Shown: positions 32,236 to 43,115 of the stretch, piece by piece
Position numbering within the stretch: the first letter of the stretch is position 1
How the letters are laid out: each line of letters starts with the position of its first letter
Source: Dugong dugon
Taxonomy: Eukaryota > Chordata > Mammalia > Sirenia > Dugongidae
Length of the DNA stretch: 64,000 bases
NCBI GenBank assembly: GCA_030035585.1
Contig: CM057464.1
Span: 73,206,919 to 73,270,918 of the forward strand
Direction: 5' to 3'
Notes under the pieces: generated by a model
The model's database searches: none
What the model saw: only the letters and a program-made list of their open reading frames with translations
What the model was told of the DNA's origin: nothing
Position numbers and translations under genes: made by a program

Positions 32236-32711
32236 CAGTCATGTCACTAGGGGAGTGCGGGGGGTGCATGCCACAGTGGGTGACTTTGTCAGAGGGGGTG
32301 ACACTAAAATGAGTGTCTGTAAAATTTTTGTGCAGTGTTTCAGCAGAAATTTATTATTTTTTATAAAAATATTCCTGTAGTTATAACAACAAAAAAAATT
32401 TTTGTAAGCCCAGCTTACACGTATCAGTATACCGACAAAGCTAAGACTCTATGCTAATTTACCTTTTTGAGTCTTCTAACGCGCTCCTGTCAGAGCTGTC
32501 ATTATTATCCCATTACAATGATGCTTCGAATCACATGGTTTTTTCTGAACGTAATACAAGTACGTGTTATTTTCATTGCTGCCGGTGTTTTTATAGTTGC
32601 TGATTTTATCCAATTTTCTGGTGTTTTAGCTACAATATTGTGGTAATTAGTATGGGGGGGTGACACTATGAGTTACTGCACTGGATGACACCAACTCTAG
32701 TGACATCACTG
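32236..32711. mobile_element. 476-bp non-autonomous DNA transposon, hAT-like
   Basis: The ends are inverted repeats: 'cagtcatgtcactag' (32236-32250) against the reverse complement of 'ctagtgacatcactg' (32697-32711), 14 of 15 matching. A CAGTGATG-type terminus suggests hAT. The eight bases on each side match at only four positions, so the target duplication has decayed or the ends are slightly off. The inside has no open frame. Confidence 0.6.
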
Positions 32712-32866
32712 GTAAGGGTTCCCATTTAAGAAACTAATAACTATTAATACTTTTTTTTTTATTTGACAGTCAAGCTTTGATCATGATTTTTGAAGTTCTT
32801 TACAACACTATCTAATTGTAAGAGTTAACACCTAAAAAATAACCTAGTAAAATACCGAACATATTA

Positions 32867-33042
32867 AAAAAAAAACAAAAAGAAAGAAAAGCTGCTGCCG
32901 TCGAGTCAATTCTAACTCACAGTGACCCTATAGGACAGAGCAGAAATGCCCCATGGGGTTTCCAGGGAGCACCTTGTAGATTCGAACTGCCGACTTTTTG
33001 GTTAGCAGCCGTAGCTCTTAACCACTACATCACCAGGGTTTC
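32867..33042 (-). mobile_element. Afrotherian-type SINE
   Basis: Reversed SINE: A-rich tail from 32867, 'ctgctgccgtcgagtcaatt', 'ccatggggtttccagggagc' and the head 'aaccactacatcaccagggt'. Confidence 0.88.
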
Positions 33043-33527
33043 CACTTCACATATAGAAGGTGGTAAATAACTGTCAGTTATCCAACTAACTTCCTTAGAT
33101 CCCATCTTACTTTATTAGCTTCCCCCCACATTTTCTCAACATTATCTTTACCTATTTGACAATATTGAAAAAAAAATCCTTAAATGCCTTTCTTTAGTTT
33201 CTTCTAAAATTTACAAAAATTCCTTTTGTTCTCTGTAGCAATCCATAGACAAAAATAATTTACCAATTTTAACAACTCTGACAAAGAACTTAATCCATAT
33301 CTCAAGGGGCTCACAGTTAGTGGCTGTGAGAGACATGAAGGAAATAATGACATAAATGCTACGGCAAAAATTTGACAATGTTCTCTGTCCTGAAAGATCA
33401 GTGAAGTTTTCTTATTTAGGAGGATGAAGGGAAGCAGTATGTCTGGTGTTTCTCCAGGAAGATAAAGGAGGTTACAGGCATAACAGAAACATGCAGAAAC
33501 AATGTGGTACATTCAGGAATACTCAAG
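33043..33527. other. No gene recognised
   Basis: Spacer before the provirus. A 102-codon minus frame at 33204-33512 shows no recognisable family. Confidence 0.45.
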
Positions 33528-33532
33528 CTCCA

Positions 33533-34128
33533 TGTAGTGGTTAAGGTTGTGTGTCAACTAAGCTGGGCCATGATATTCAGTGGTTTGGCAGTTATGTAAT
33601 GATGTAATTTGGCAATTATGTTATGATGTAGTCATCCTGAATGATGTGATCTGATGTGATCAGCCAATCAGTTGTAATGGGCATTTCTGCGGGAGTGTGG
33701 CTTGCATCCAATATATATATGGATGCTCTGGCAAACCTTGATTGCTTGCTGTGGACCCTGCCTCTGGCTCGGCATCATCTGACCTCCAGTCCTTGGGAAT
33801 TGAGCCAGTGGCCTGCTATATTGCCTACCAATCTTGAGATTCTTCAGCTTCCACAGCCTGTGAGCCAGCAGCCTGCCATCTGACCTGCCAGTCTTGGGTT
33901 CATCAATCTCTGCAACTACATGAATCAGGAGCCTCCAGCCTGACACCTGACCCATGGACTTGTGACTTGCAAGTCTCTACAACTGCATGAGCCATTTCCT
34001 TGAGATAAATCTCTCTGTCTCTCTATATTTGTATGTATATATATATATATGTATGTAGGTATATATATATATATATATATATATGTGCTTCACTGATTTT
34101 GCTACTCTAGAGAACACAGCCTAAGACA
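33533..34128 (+). repeat. 5' LTR of ERVL provirus
   Basis: Starts 'tgtagtggttaaggttgtgt' and ends 'cagcctaagaca'. It holds two copies of a 24-bp repeat (33582-33633), a TATA-like 'caatatatatatgg' near 33708, three units of about 66 bp at about 33788-33990 (each with 'cctgcc' and 'tcttgggttcatc'-like text), a GATAAA/AATAAA-like site near 34003 and a TA/GTAT microsatellite at 34036-34086. Confidence 0.88.
34036..34086. repeat. TA/GTAT microsatellite in 5' LTR
   Basis: Runs of TA interrupted by GTATGTA units; absent from the same place in the 3' LTR. Confidence 0.85.
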
Positions 34129-34130
34129 TT

Positions 34131-34146
34131 TAGTACCAAGAGTGGT
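34131..34146 (+). promoter_or_regulatory. Primer-binding site, tRNA-Leu type
   Basis: 'tagtaccaagagtggt' starts two bases after the LTR and matches the complement of a tRNA-Leu(UAA) 3' end except at three positions. ERVL elements are named for a leucine primer, which agrees. Confidence 0.7.
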
Positions 34147-34379
34147 TCTAGAGAAACAAAATCTTAAGGATGAGTTTTCTAAATTGGTTCTCAAGTCTGA
34201 CTAGTCTTAAAGGCATCGATGACTCTGCCTCAAATAGTAAAGAGGGTACTGCTAATCCATGGTGTGAGGTGGCAATATTAATATGCAAAATATAACTACT
34301 GTTATATCAAGTATTGGTGAGAAGCAAGGCTCTGGGTGAGCACATGTTTGATATTTTTCTAAAATTTTTTCAGAATGAG

Positions 34380-35960
34380 AAGTTTAGGGAAGCTGGTTGG
34401 TTGTTGGTCCTACTTTCACTAAAGTGGTGAAAGAGATGAGCTCAGGGCTTTAGAGTCACAGCACAAGTGCCACATAAAAGACCTCAAAGTTGCCACTTGT
34501 GCCCTGAAAAAAAAGCCTTATTTCTCGTAGTAACACAGCTGAGATTGCCAAAAACCAAACCCAGAGTCTTAAGAGTGGCTGAATTACAACAGCAATTGAA
34601 TTCCCAACCTCAAATGGTGTCTGAAGTTAAACTGAGGACATTGATTGGGAAGAAGTGAGATCCTGAAACTTGGAATGGGTACATGTGGGCAGATAATCAG
34701 GAAGCTGGTGACACTGCAGAACCAAATTCCGATGAATCACTCCTGCCAACAAACCAGCCCTCTTACCCTATCTGAAGAGGTCACTCCATCTTTATCTGCT
34801 AAGCCATCCTCTCCAGTAATACCATTATCCCTTCCACCCCAGTCTGATGAGATTAACCCAGCTGTGCCTGAAGAGTCTTTGTCTGAGATATCACCTGGGA
34901 TGGTGCCTGGGGTGTTGCATGGGGAATTGCCAGAGGTGAATGCATTACAAGACATTGCTGAATGTTCTCAGGACCCACCCCCACCACCCATTTTTCCTTC
35001 TAGATCTGTAACTAGACTTATGGCCTAGTGAGCCCCAAAAGATGAAGCACAAATTGTGACCCAGGAGGAGGTACACTATACTCTAAAAGAACTGTTTGAC
35101 TTTTATAGTATGTACAAAAAGAAACCTGGGAAATATGTGTGGAAATGGCTATTAAAGATGTGACATAATGGTGCAAGGAACATAAAGTTGGACCAATCTT
35201 AGTTTATTGAAATGGGCCCACTAAGCATGGATTCTTCATTCAGTGTTCAACCTCGAGAGGTTAGGAAAGGATCTAATAGTTAATCTGGTAGGATCGCTGA
35301 AGCATGGATTATGCACTGGCCTATACTAAATCAAGCTGAAATACCAGACTTGCCTTGCTATATTATAGAAGAAGGTATTAAAAGGCATGTTAGAGCGGAT
35401 TGTTCAGGTTAGACCCGCAGAGCCACACATGGACTTCCAGAGGATCCACCTTTTACCACAGTAGTGAGGAACAAATTTGTGAAGGGAGCCCTGACATCCT
35501 TGAAGACTACTGTGATTGCTATTTTTTGTAAGTCAGATTTGACAGTGGGAATTGCCATAACTGAATTAAGACACCTAAGTACAGTGGGGCTAATTGGACT
35601 CTGTGGTGATAGGGGCCAAATGGTGGCACTCAATCAACAAAGACAAGGTGGGCGTGGTTACCATAATGGACAGCAGAGTCAAAGCAGTAATCAGAATAGT
35701 CTGACTTATATGGACTTATGGCATTGGCTACTTAGTCATGGTGCCCCTAGGAGTGAAAGAGATGAGAAATCTAATTTACGAAGTATTCATTTGATCTGTA
35801 CAAGCAGAAGAATTCTAGGTCAAGTGAACAGCATTCTATCTCAAATCACTAGAATAGAAAGTCATGGCCCCTCAATCCATTTCCAGACTTGAGCCAGTTT
35901 AAAGACCCACAACCCTTTGAATGAAGGGGAGGCCAAGTCCCCTTAAGGAAGTAACACATT
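34380..35960 (+). pseudogene. gag: ERVL gag region, decayed
   Basis: Gag would form the particle core (matrix, capsid, nucleocapsid). Placement rests mainly on position between primer site and protease. Open pieces at 34467-34658, 34645-35028 (proline-rich, 127 codons) and 35464-35892 (142 codons) lie in different frames. Between 35030 and 35460 stops are frequent. No classical CCHC zinc knuckle was seen. Not functional; boundaries are approximate. Confidence 0.6.
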
Positions 35961-35973
35961 ACATTACTGAAAA

Positions 35974-36400
35974 TTGATGCTGTTAAATCTTTCTCCCAGC
36001 CTTCTCCAAAGGGATCTACCACATTTTACAAGAGTGACTGTTCAATGGGGAAAAGAAAATAACGAGACTTTTCAGGGATTACTGGATACTGGCTCTGAAC
36101 TGACACTAATTCCAGGAGACCCAAAATATAACTGGCCCACCAGTCAGAGTGGGGACATATGGAAGATAGATAATTAATGGAATCTTAGCTCAGGTTCATC
36201 TGACATTGGGTTTAGAGGGTCCCCAAACCCATCCTGTAGTGATTTCCCCAGTTTCAGAATGCATAATTGGAGTAGATATACTCAGCAACTGGCAGAACCT
36301 CCACATTGGATCCCTGACAAGTAGAGTAAGGGCTATTATGGTAGGAATAGCCAAGTGGAAGCTACTAGACTTGCCTCTACCTAGGAAAATAGTAAACTAA
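35974..36400 (+). pseudogene. pro: ERVL aspartic protease, frameshifted
   Basis: The retroviral protease cleaves the Gag-Pol precursors. An open piece at 35974-36177 contains LLDTGSELTLI, with the catalytic Asp-Thr-Gly at 36085-36093. It ends at a stop near 36175. A second piece (36206-36400) in another frame carries the C-terminal half with an 'IIGVDIL' segment. The active-site triad survives although the frame is broken. Confidence 0.78.
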
Positions 36401-36409
36401 AATCAATAC

Positions 36410-37760
36410 CACATTCCTAGAGGGATTGCAGAGATTACTGCTACTCTCAAGGACTTGAAGGATTCAGGAGTGGTGAATCCCACCACATCTCCACTCAACT
36501 TGCCCATTTGGCCTGTGCAAAAAAACAGATGGATTTTGGAGAATGATTGTGGATTATTGTAAACTTAAACAGGTGGTAACTCCAATTGCAGCTGTTGTTC
36601 CAGATATGGTTTCATTGCTTGAGGAAATTAATACATGTCCTGGTACCTGGTATGCAGCTGTTGATCTAGCTATTGCCTTTTTCTTGATTCCAGTTTCAAA
36701 GGAACACCAGAAGCAGTTTGCATTCAGCTGGCAATGCCAGCGATACACCTTCATTGAGTCCTACCTCAGGGGTGTATCAGCTCTCTGGCCCTATGTCATA
36801 ATTTAGTCCACAGAGACCTTGACTGCCTTTCCCTTCCACAAGACATCACACTGGTGCATTACACTGACGACATTGTGCTGATTGTACCTAGTAAGGAAGA
36901 AGTGTCAATGACTCTGGACTTTTTGGTAAAAACATTTGCATGCTAGAGGTTGAGAAGTTAATGCCACAAAAATTCAGGTGCCTTCCACTGCAGTGAAATT
37001 TCTACGAGTCCAGAGGTGTGGGGCATGTCGAGATATTCCTTCTAAAGTGAAGGTTAAGTTGTTACGTCTGGCCCCTCCAACACCTAAACGGGAGACACAA
37101 CTCCTGGTGGGCCTCTTTGGATTTTAGATGCAACGTATCCCTTGTTTGAGTGTGCTACTCTGGCCTATTTATCAAGCGACTCAAAAAGCTGTTAGTTTTG
37201 AGTGGGGCACAGACCAACAGAAGGCTCTACAACAGGTTCAGGGTGCCGTGTAAGCTGCTCTGTCACTTGGGCCATGTGATCAGGCTGATCCAGTGGTGTT
37301 TGAAGTGTCCATGGCACATAGAGATGCTGTTTGGAGAGTTTGGCAGGCCACTACTTGTGATCACAGCCAGATTCGTAGGATTTTGGAATAAAGCCCTGCC
37401 ACCCTCTGTAGATAACTACTCTCCTTTTGAGAAACATCTTTTGTTTTGGTGCAGGGTCTTAATAGAGACTGAATGCTTAACCATGGGCTACCCAATCACC
37501 ATGTGGCTTGAACTACCCATCATGAACTGGATGTTGTTTGAACTGAACCACAGAGACATAAAGTCAAACATGCACAACAACACTCCATCCTTAAATGGAA
37601 GTGGTACACACAAGATCAGGCTCAAGCAGGACCTGAAGGCACAAGTAAGTTGCATGAGGAAGTGGCCCAAGTGCCCATGGTCTCCACTCCTGTCATATTA
37701 CCTGCCCTCTCCCAGTGTGCACCTATGACCTCATTGGGGAGTTTCTTATGATTAGTTGAC
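36410..37760 (+). pseudogene. pol: ERVL reverse transcriptase, decayed
   Basis: The RNA-dependent DNA polymerase domain. An open piece at 36543-36806 carries 'MIVDYCKLKQVVTP' and the motif-A region 'WYAAVDLAIAFFLIPV'. The catalytic box at 36860-36871 reads Y-T-D-D, so both aspartates remain but the second position differs from the usual hydrophobic residue. A further open piece at 37150-37728 covers the connection region in a shifted frame. Stops and frameshifts (for example near 36806) make it non-functional. Confidence 0.8.
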
Positions 37761-38060
37761 TGAGAAAGAGAAAACTTGTGCCTGGTTTACAGATGGTTCT
37801 GCATGATATGCAGGCACTACTCGAAAATGGACAGTGGTAGCACTGCAGCCCCTTTCTAGGACCTCCCTGAAGGACAGTGGTGAAGGGAAGTCCTCTCAAT
37901 GGGCATAACTTTCTGAGTATTACACCTGATTGTTCACTTTGCTTGGAAGGAGAAATGGCCAGATGTGTGATTGTATTCTAATTAATGACCTGTAGCCAAT
38001 GGTTTGGCTGGATGGTCAGGGACTTAGAAGGAATATGATTGGAAAATTGGAGATAAGAAG
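37761..38060 (+). pseudogene. pol: ERVL RNase H, decayed
   Basis: RNase H degrades the RNA strand of the hybrid. The start motif W-F-T-D-G-S-A lies at 37783-37803, with its catalytic Asp at 37792, and a TGA stop follows immediately. The rest of the domain has no long open frame. The 300-bp extent is an estimate. Confidence 0.65.
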
Positions 38061-38075
38061 GTATGAGGAAGAGGT

Positions 38076-38900
38076 ATGCGGATACACCTCTCTGAATGGG
38101 ACAAAGAAGTGAAGATATTTGTATCTCATGTGAATGCTTACCAGAGGGTGACCTCAGCAGAGGAGGACTTTAACAATCAAGTGGGTAGGATGGCACATTC
38201 TATGGAAACCAGTCATCCTCTTTCCCCAGCCAATCCTGTCATTGCCCAATGGACTCATGAACAAAGTTGCCATGGGGACAGGGATGGAGGTTATGCACGG
38301 GCTCAGCAAAATGGACTTCCACTGACCAAGGCCAACTTGGCTACAGCCACAGCTGAATGCCCAGTCTCCAAGCAGCAGAGACCAACACTAAGTCCCTGTT
38401 ATGATACCATTCTTAAAGGCAATCAGCCAGCAACCTGGTGGCTGGTTGATTACATTGGACCACTTCTATCATGGAAAGGGCAGCATTTCATTCTTACTGG
38501 GATAGACACTTATTTTGCATATGGATTTGTCTTCCCTTCATGTAGTGCTTCTGCCAAAACTACCATCTATGGACTCACAGAATGTCATATCCACTGTCAT
38601 GGTATTCCACACAGCATTGCCTTGGATTAAGGGACTCACTTCACATCGAATGAAGTATGGCAATAGGCCCATGCTCATGGATTTCACTGGTCTTACCATA
38701 TACCCCATCATCCTGAAGCAGCTGGCTTGATAGAACAATGGAATGGCCTTCTAAAGACACAATTATGATGCCAGCTGGGTGGCAGAACTTTACAGGGTTG
38801 GGGTAATGTTCTCCCGGTAGCTGTATATGCTCTAAACTAGCATTCAGTCTATGGTGCTGTTTTTCCCATAGCCAGGATTCAAGGTTCCAGGAATCAAGGG
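38076..38900 (+). pseudogene. pol: ERVL integrase, single stop after second catalytic Asp
   Basis: Integrase inserts proviral DNA. A long open piece (38076-38630, 184 codons) covers the N-terminal part and most of the catalytic core. The D,D35E triad can be placed in one frame: Asp at 38448, Asp at 38625 (59 codons on) and Glu at 38733 (36 codons on). A TAA follows directly after the second Asp (38628-38630), then the same frame continues through the Glu. This is among the better preserved parts of pol. Confidence 0.82.
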
Positions 38901-38959
38901 GTGGAGATGGAAGTGGCACCAGTCACTATTACTCCTAGTGATCCACTCACAAAATTTTT

Positions 38960-39256
38960 GCTTCCTGTCTCCATGACCCTATGCTTTGTGGGTCTAGATG
39001 TCTTAGTTCCAAAGGAAGGCATGATCCCACCAGAGACACAACATGGAAGTTAAGAATGCCACCTAGCCACTTTGGACTCCTCATGCCTATGGATCAACAG
39101 GCAGAGAAGGGTGTTACCATATTGGCTGGTGTGACTGACCCTGACTACCGAGGGGAAATCAGATTGATGGTGCATAATGGAGGTAAAAAAGAGTATGTCT
39201 GGAATACAGGAGATCCCTCAGGGCATCTGTTAGTATTACCATGGTTTGTGATTTAA
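38960..39256 (+). pseudogene. ERVL dUTPase domain, open for 91 codons
   Basis: dUTPase hydrolyses dUTP and limits uracil in viral DNA. A frame of 91 codons (38981-39256) carries 'PPSHFGLLMP' (motif-2 region), 'AGVTDPDYRGEI' (motif 3, with the Asp-Tyr pair at 39137-39148) and a C-terminal 'NTGDPSGHLLVLP' segment. A dUTPase downstream of integrase is characteristic of ERVL. The N-terminal motif 1 is not in this frame, so the domain is probably incomplete. It is the longest surviving enzyme-like frame without a stop near its motifs. Confidence 0.8.
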
Positions 39257-39703
39257 AGTCAATGGAAAACTACAGCAACCCAATTCTGACATGACTGCTA
39301 ATGGCACAGACCCTTCAATAATGAAGGTTTGGGTCACCCTTCCCCAGCCCCCAGGCAAAGAACCACGACCAGCTGAGTGCTTACTGAGGGCAGAGGGAGT
39401 ATGGCATGTGTGGTGGAAGAAGGTAGTTCTAAATGCCAGTTACAACCACATGAGCAGTTGCAGAAACAAGGACTGTAATTAATTGTTATGAGTATTTCTT
39501 CTTTGTATATGTCCATCAAATATTTTTGTTTTCTTCACTTATGAAATAAAAGATGTAAACAAGGCTAGTGCATCTTTGTTTGGATGCATGTTCATTGTAT
39601 CATGTTAGGCACAAGTATGACCTTGTATTTGACATTATTTAGGGATTGTGTATGGTTTAATATGGTTTAAGGAGCTGTGTACAGGTGCCAAGTTGACAAG
39701 GGA
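39257..39703 (+). other. ERVL region between dUTPase and 3' LTR
   Basis: A frame of 63 codons (39291-39482) continues the ERVL 3' coding tail. No env-like signal peptide, cleavage site or transmembrane segment was seen. A short purine run 'gacaaggga' directly before the LTR (39695-39703) is the likely polypurine tract. Confidence 0.55.
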
Positions 39704-40371
39704 TGTATTATGTTGGTTAGTGTTGTATGTCAACTTGGCTGGGCCATGATTCTCAGTTGTCTCACAGTTATTTAGCAATGTAGTTTGACAGTTATGTAAT
39801 GATGTAGTTTGGCAATTATGTAATGATGTCATTTGGCAGTTGTGTAATGATGTAGTCATCCTCCATGATGTGACCTGATGTGATCAGTCAATCAGATGTA
39901 AGGGGAGTTTTCTTGGTGGTGTGACCCGCATCCAATATATATATATGGACATTTTGGGAAAGCTTGCTTGCTTGCTCTGGATCCTGCATCCAGCTTGTCA
40001 TCATCTGGCCTCCAGTTCTTGGGACTTGAGCCAGCAGCCTCCTGCACTGACTGCCGATCTTGGGATTCATCAACCTCCACAGCCTATGAGCCAGCAGCCT
40101 GCCATCTTACCTGCCGTTCTTGGGTTCATCAGTTCCTGCAGCTAGATGAGTCAGGAGAAGCCTACAGCCTGACGCCTGACCCACAGACTTGGGACTTGAC
40201 ATTCTCTACAACCATGTGTGCATTTCCTTGTAATAAATCTCTGTATATATATATGTACACATGCAGATAGTTAGATGGATGGATGGATGGATGATAGATA
40301 GACAGACAGACAGCTAGACAGATATAGACACTTCACTGGTTTTGCTTCTCTAGATAACCCAGCCTAAGACA
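39704..40371 (+). repeat. 3' LTR of ERVL provirus
   Basis: Starts 'tgtattatgttggttagtgt' and ends 'cagcctaagaca'. It differs from the 5' LTR by many substitutions, by about four instead of two copies of the 24-bp repeat (39763-39860) and by a GGAT/GATA/GACA microsatellite (about 40265-40325) in place of the TA-rich one. The poly(A) signal AATAAA lies near 40231 and a TATA-like 'caatatatatatatgg' near 39933. Confidence 0.88.
40265..40325. repeat. GGAT / GATA / GACA microsatellite in 3' LTR
   Basis: Consecutive tetranucleotide runs of ggat, gata and gaca, with no counterpart in the 5' LTR. Confidence 0.85.
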
Positions 40372-40376
40372 CACCA

Positions 40377-41407
40377 TGACCAGGGTAGTGTCTTGGACGT
40401 ATATCAGGGAAGGGTGGAAGTTGAGGTTGTATAGGCCCACAGGTGTTAGATCAGGGAGGTCCACGTTGTCATGTAAAGGACATTTGACTTTATCCTGTAA
40501 ACATCAGGAAATCATTGAATGATTTTAAAGATACAACAACGTGGTTAGATTTGGCTTTTAGAAGTCTCACACTGCAGCAGTGTGGCCCTTTCATTCCATA
40601 AGGTCCCTCTAGAAAGTAAAGGCAGTGTCAGAGCTATATCATTTAGAGTAGATCATATGATAACCCTAATGTAGTGTATCAGTTTAGATTGAAAGAAGGA
40701 GGAGCCTTGGATTAGTCACTAATGAAACTTCCCTTTCATCCCTATAAATGGAATGGTTGCATGAAAAACAATCATGTCAGACTAATACAATTTGTTTCTG
40801 TGATGTCGTTTATCTGAACTTCAGCAAGGATTGATTCTGTTCCAGATGGCAATCACAATAACAAACTCGAATGATATGATCTGGAACACTCCACAACTGA
40901 AGGAAAGAACATGGGGTCAGAGGAAAAATTGATTACTTTTCTTGTTTGGGAACATGAGGGGGCAGATAGGGGGAATGATTTGCCTACAGCTACTGTTATT
41001 TAGTATCTTTTCTCACAGATTTTTGAGTTGTTACCTATTAACTTACCATATTATAAAAATTTTGTTGTACTTGGTAATTTAAAAGAGTAAAAATCTTTAT
41101 ATTTTTAACGTATATTATATAGGTGAAAGTGTAATGTGAACAGGTATAAAGCAATATGTGAAAAGGGAGAAAACAAACTCCATATATACAGGAAAAATGT
41201 ATGAGAAAAGTTACATTCATTTCTGGGGCCATGAAGAGTCTTCTGTAAGTATGTACATTAGTGAATTAAGTCATGCTAGCCATTTAACATGCAGACATTT
41301 TCCTGCAGTGTGCGAATAGACATAGGTAAGGAACTTAGATAATTCCCCATAAGTTAGTGTTCCTGTCCTCCTCAGAGAAACAAGTTCATGTTTGACCCCA
41401 TTTTAAT
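40377..41407. other. No gene recognised
   Basis: Non-repetitive-looking sequence. The segment near 40490-40580 ('gactttatcctgtaaacatc', 'gaaatcattgaatgatttta') resembles an old mammalian interspersed repeat, which I cannot name with confidence. Confidence 0.4.
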
Positions 41408-41515
41408 AATACTACTTTAAGCCCTTATACATACTAGTTCATTTAATCTTTATAATAACTCCATAATAATCCTATAATGACTCATTTTACTGGTAAGAAA
41501 GCTAAGTAACCGATC
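41408..41515 (-). mobile_element. MIR SINE fragment
   Basis: Reverse MIR core: 'actagttcatttaatcttta', 'taataatcctataatgactc' and 'ttttactggtaagaaagcta'. Confidence 0.6.
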
Positions 41516-42608
41516 ACAGTTACTAATACATTGTGGAATAATGTCATAGTCTAGAGAAAAAAATTTTAAAGCAAACTAAAATACTGGGAAATAGGTCCTG
41601 CATATAGTTAATCACCATATTTCAGTGCTTGTAGGGGGAAAGGGGTTGCATTAGACATATCAGAAATTTTATAATGGTTGATCAAAATCTGGTTTGATGT
41701 AATGCAGAGTAACATGTCGAGCATATCAGAAATATTGTTCAGCAGTGACCTAGTGAGAATGATTTTGAACTAAGTCATTGTTTGAAGTGAAAATTGGAGG
41801 AGACTGTTTCCAGCTGAATATTCTTTATTCTCTGGAGACATTTCACATGCCAACAACCTGACAGATAGCAAGCATTGTGTCGTGGCAAAACTGACCTAAA
41901 ACTTTAAAAAATATTCACAACATTATTCTCATTTACAGATGCTTTCCAGCTACCACATTGCAATTTAGGAAACTATGATTCCAAGAAGAAGCATGGTCTT
42001 CTATTTAGTATTTCCTGTAACATTAAGATCTACTCAAGTTTGCTAGTTCTTTTAAATAAAGAATCTTCAGTGCTTGGCATTGTCCTGCTATATAAATTCC
42101 TAAGGAATATAGTGAGCTTTGACTGCATTACCTTTAGGACTTGAAAGTATTGCCACTTAAAGAAAAATCTTTCAGAAGTATTTTATTATGATTAATAAGA
42201 TTGCAGGAAATATTATGTGGGCATAATTTGTTCATTTTTATATCATTGTTGTGGAATACCTAGTGACCTATTTCTTTTTAATATTTTCATTCTCTATTTA
42301 CATAACATAACTTTTTTAAAAAGACAGAAAATTAAAGTCTCCTATAAAACATTTCATCTGTTTTCTTTGCTCTGCATAATATAGTTATTATTTCAAAAGG
42401 TTAATATAATTAAAATACATTTAAATAATTGTATTAAAGATACTGAATAAATATTGCAGAGGAAGAGATAAAAGGAGTTGGGAAAGAGAAGGAGAGTTGG
42501 AGATGATTGAGTCTTTTGATTTGGATAACTAGGTGGATAGTGATGTCATTAAGAGGAAGAAAAAACCTAGGAGGAAGAGCCTCTTTGGGGTGGAGTGATG
42601 TAAAAAGA
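41516..42608. other. No gene or repeat recognised
   Basis: AT-rich sequence, no coding signal. Confidence 0.5.
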
Positions 42609-42810
42609 GGGAGCCCTGGTGGTGCAGTGGTTAAGCACTTGGCTGCTAACCAAAAGATTGGCAGTTTGAACCCACCAGCAGCTCCACGGGAGAAGGATGC
42701 AGCAGTCTGCTTCTGTAAAAATTTACAGCCTTGGAAACCCTATGGGACAATTCTGTCCCATCCTATAGGGTCATCGTGAGTTGGAATTGACTCAGTGGCA
42801 ATGGGTTTTG
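42609..42810 (+). mobile_element. Afrotherian-type SINE with long middle block
   Basis: 'ggagccctggtggtgcagtg' to 'gtgagttggaattgactcag', with 'gatgcagcagtctgcttctg' in the middle. No clear target-site duplication. Confidence 0.9.
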
Positions 42811-42889
42811 GGTGCAGATAGACAGGGAGATAACAAGTTCAGCTTTGAACATGTCTAGTTTGAGCTGCCCACTGGGATACAGTGTGGAG

Positions 42890-43115
42890 TGATGGCAAGA
42901 ACATGGGCTCTAGAGCCACGTTACCTCCACTGAAGTCTTGGCTCCCACACTTCCTATTTGCGTGCCCTTGGAAACCTTATCAAATATTTGTGTGCTTCAG
43001 TTGTACCCCCTATAAAATGGAGATAGGAATTGTACCTATCAGAGCTGTTGTCAGGACTAAATGAGTGAATGCACTTAAAGTACTTAAGAAGAACAGTGCC
43101 ACAGACCAAGCACTC
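42890..43115 (+). mobile_element. MIR SINE
   Basis: 'acatgggctctagagccacg', 'gttgtaccccctataaaatg', 'gctgttgtcaggactaaatg' and 'agaacagtgccacagaccaa' in MIR order. Confidence 0.8.

Larger units (their letters stand above)
33533..40371 (+). mobile_element. ERVL (class III) endogenous retrovirus, two-LTR provirus
   Basis: An old provirus on the plus strand with both LTRs starting TG and ending CA. The order is LTR, primer site, gag, protease, RT, RNase H, integrase, dUTPase, LTR, with no env region. The dUTPase after integrase is the known mark of ERVL. Flanking pentamers are 'ctcca' (33528-33532) and 'cacca' (40372-40376), 4 of 5 matching, as expected for a decayed 5-bp duplication. All genes are broken by stops and frameshifts. 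Confidence 0.9.

Noticed and set aside
37150-37728. 192-codon frame as an independent gene
   Set aside because: It lies between the ERVL RT box and RNase H in a shifted frame and is explained as decayed pol.
39257-39703. env gene of the provirus
   Set aside because: Only about 450 bp remain before the LTR and no envelope-like features were seen; ERVL elements are known to lack env.
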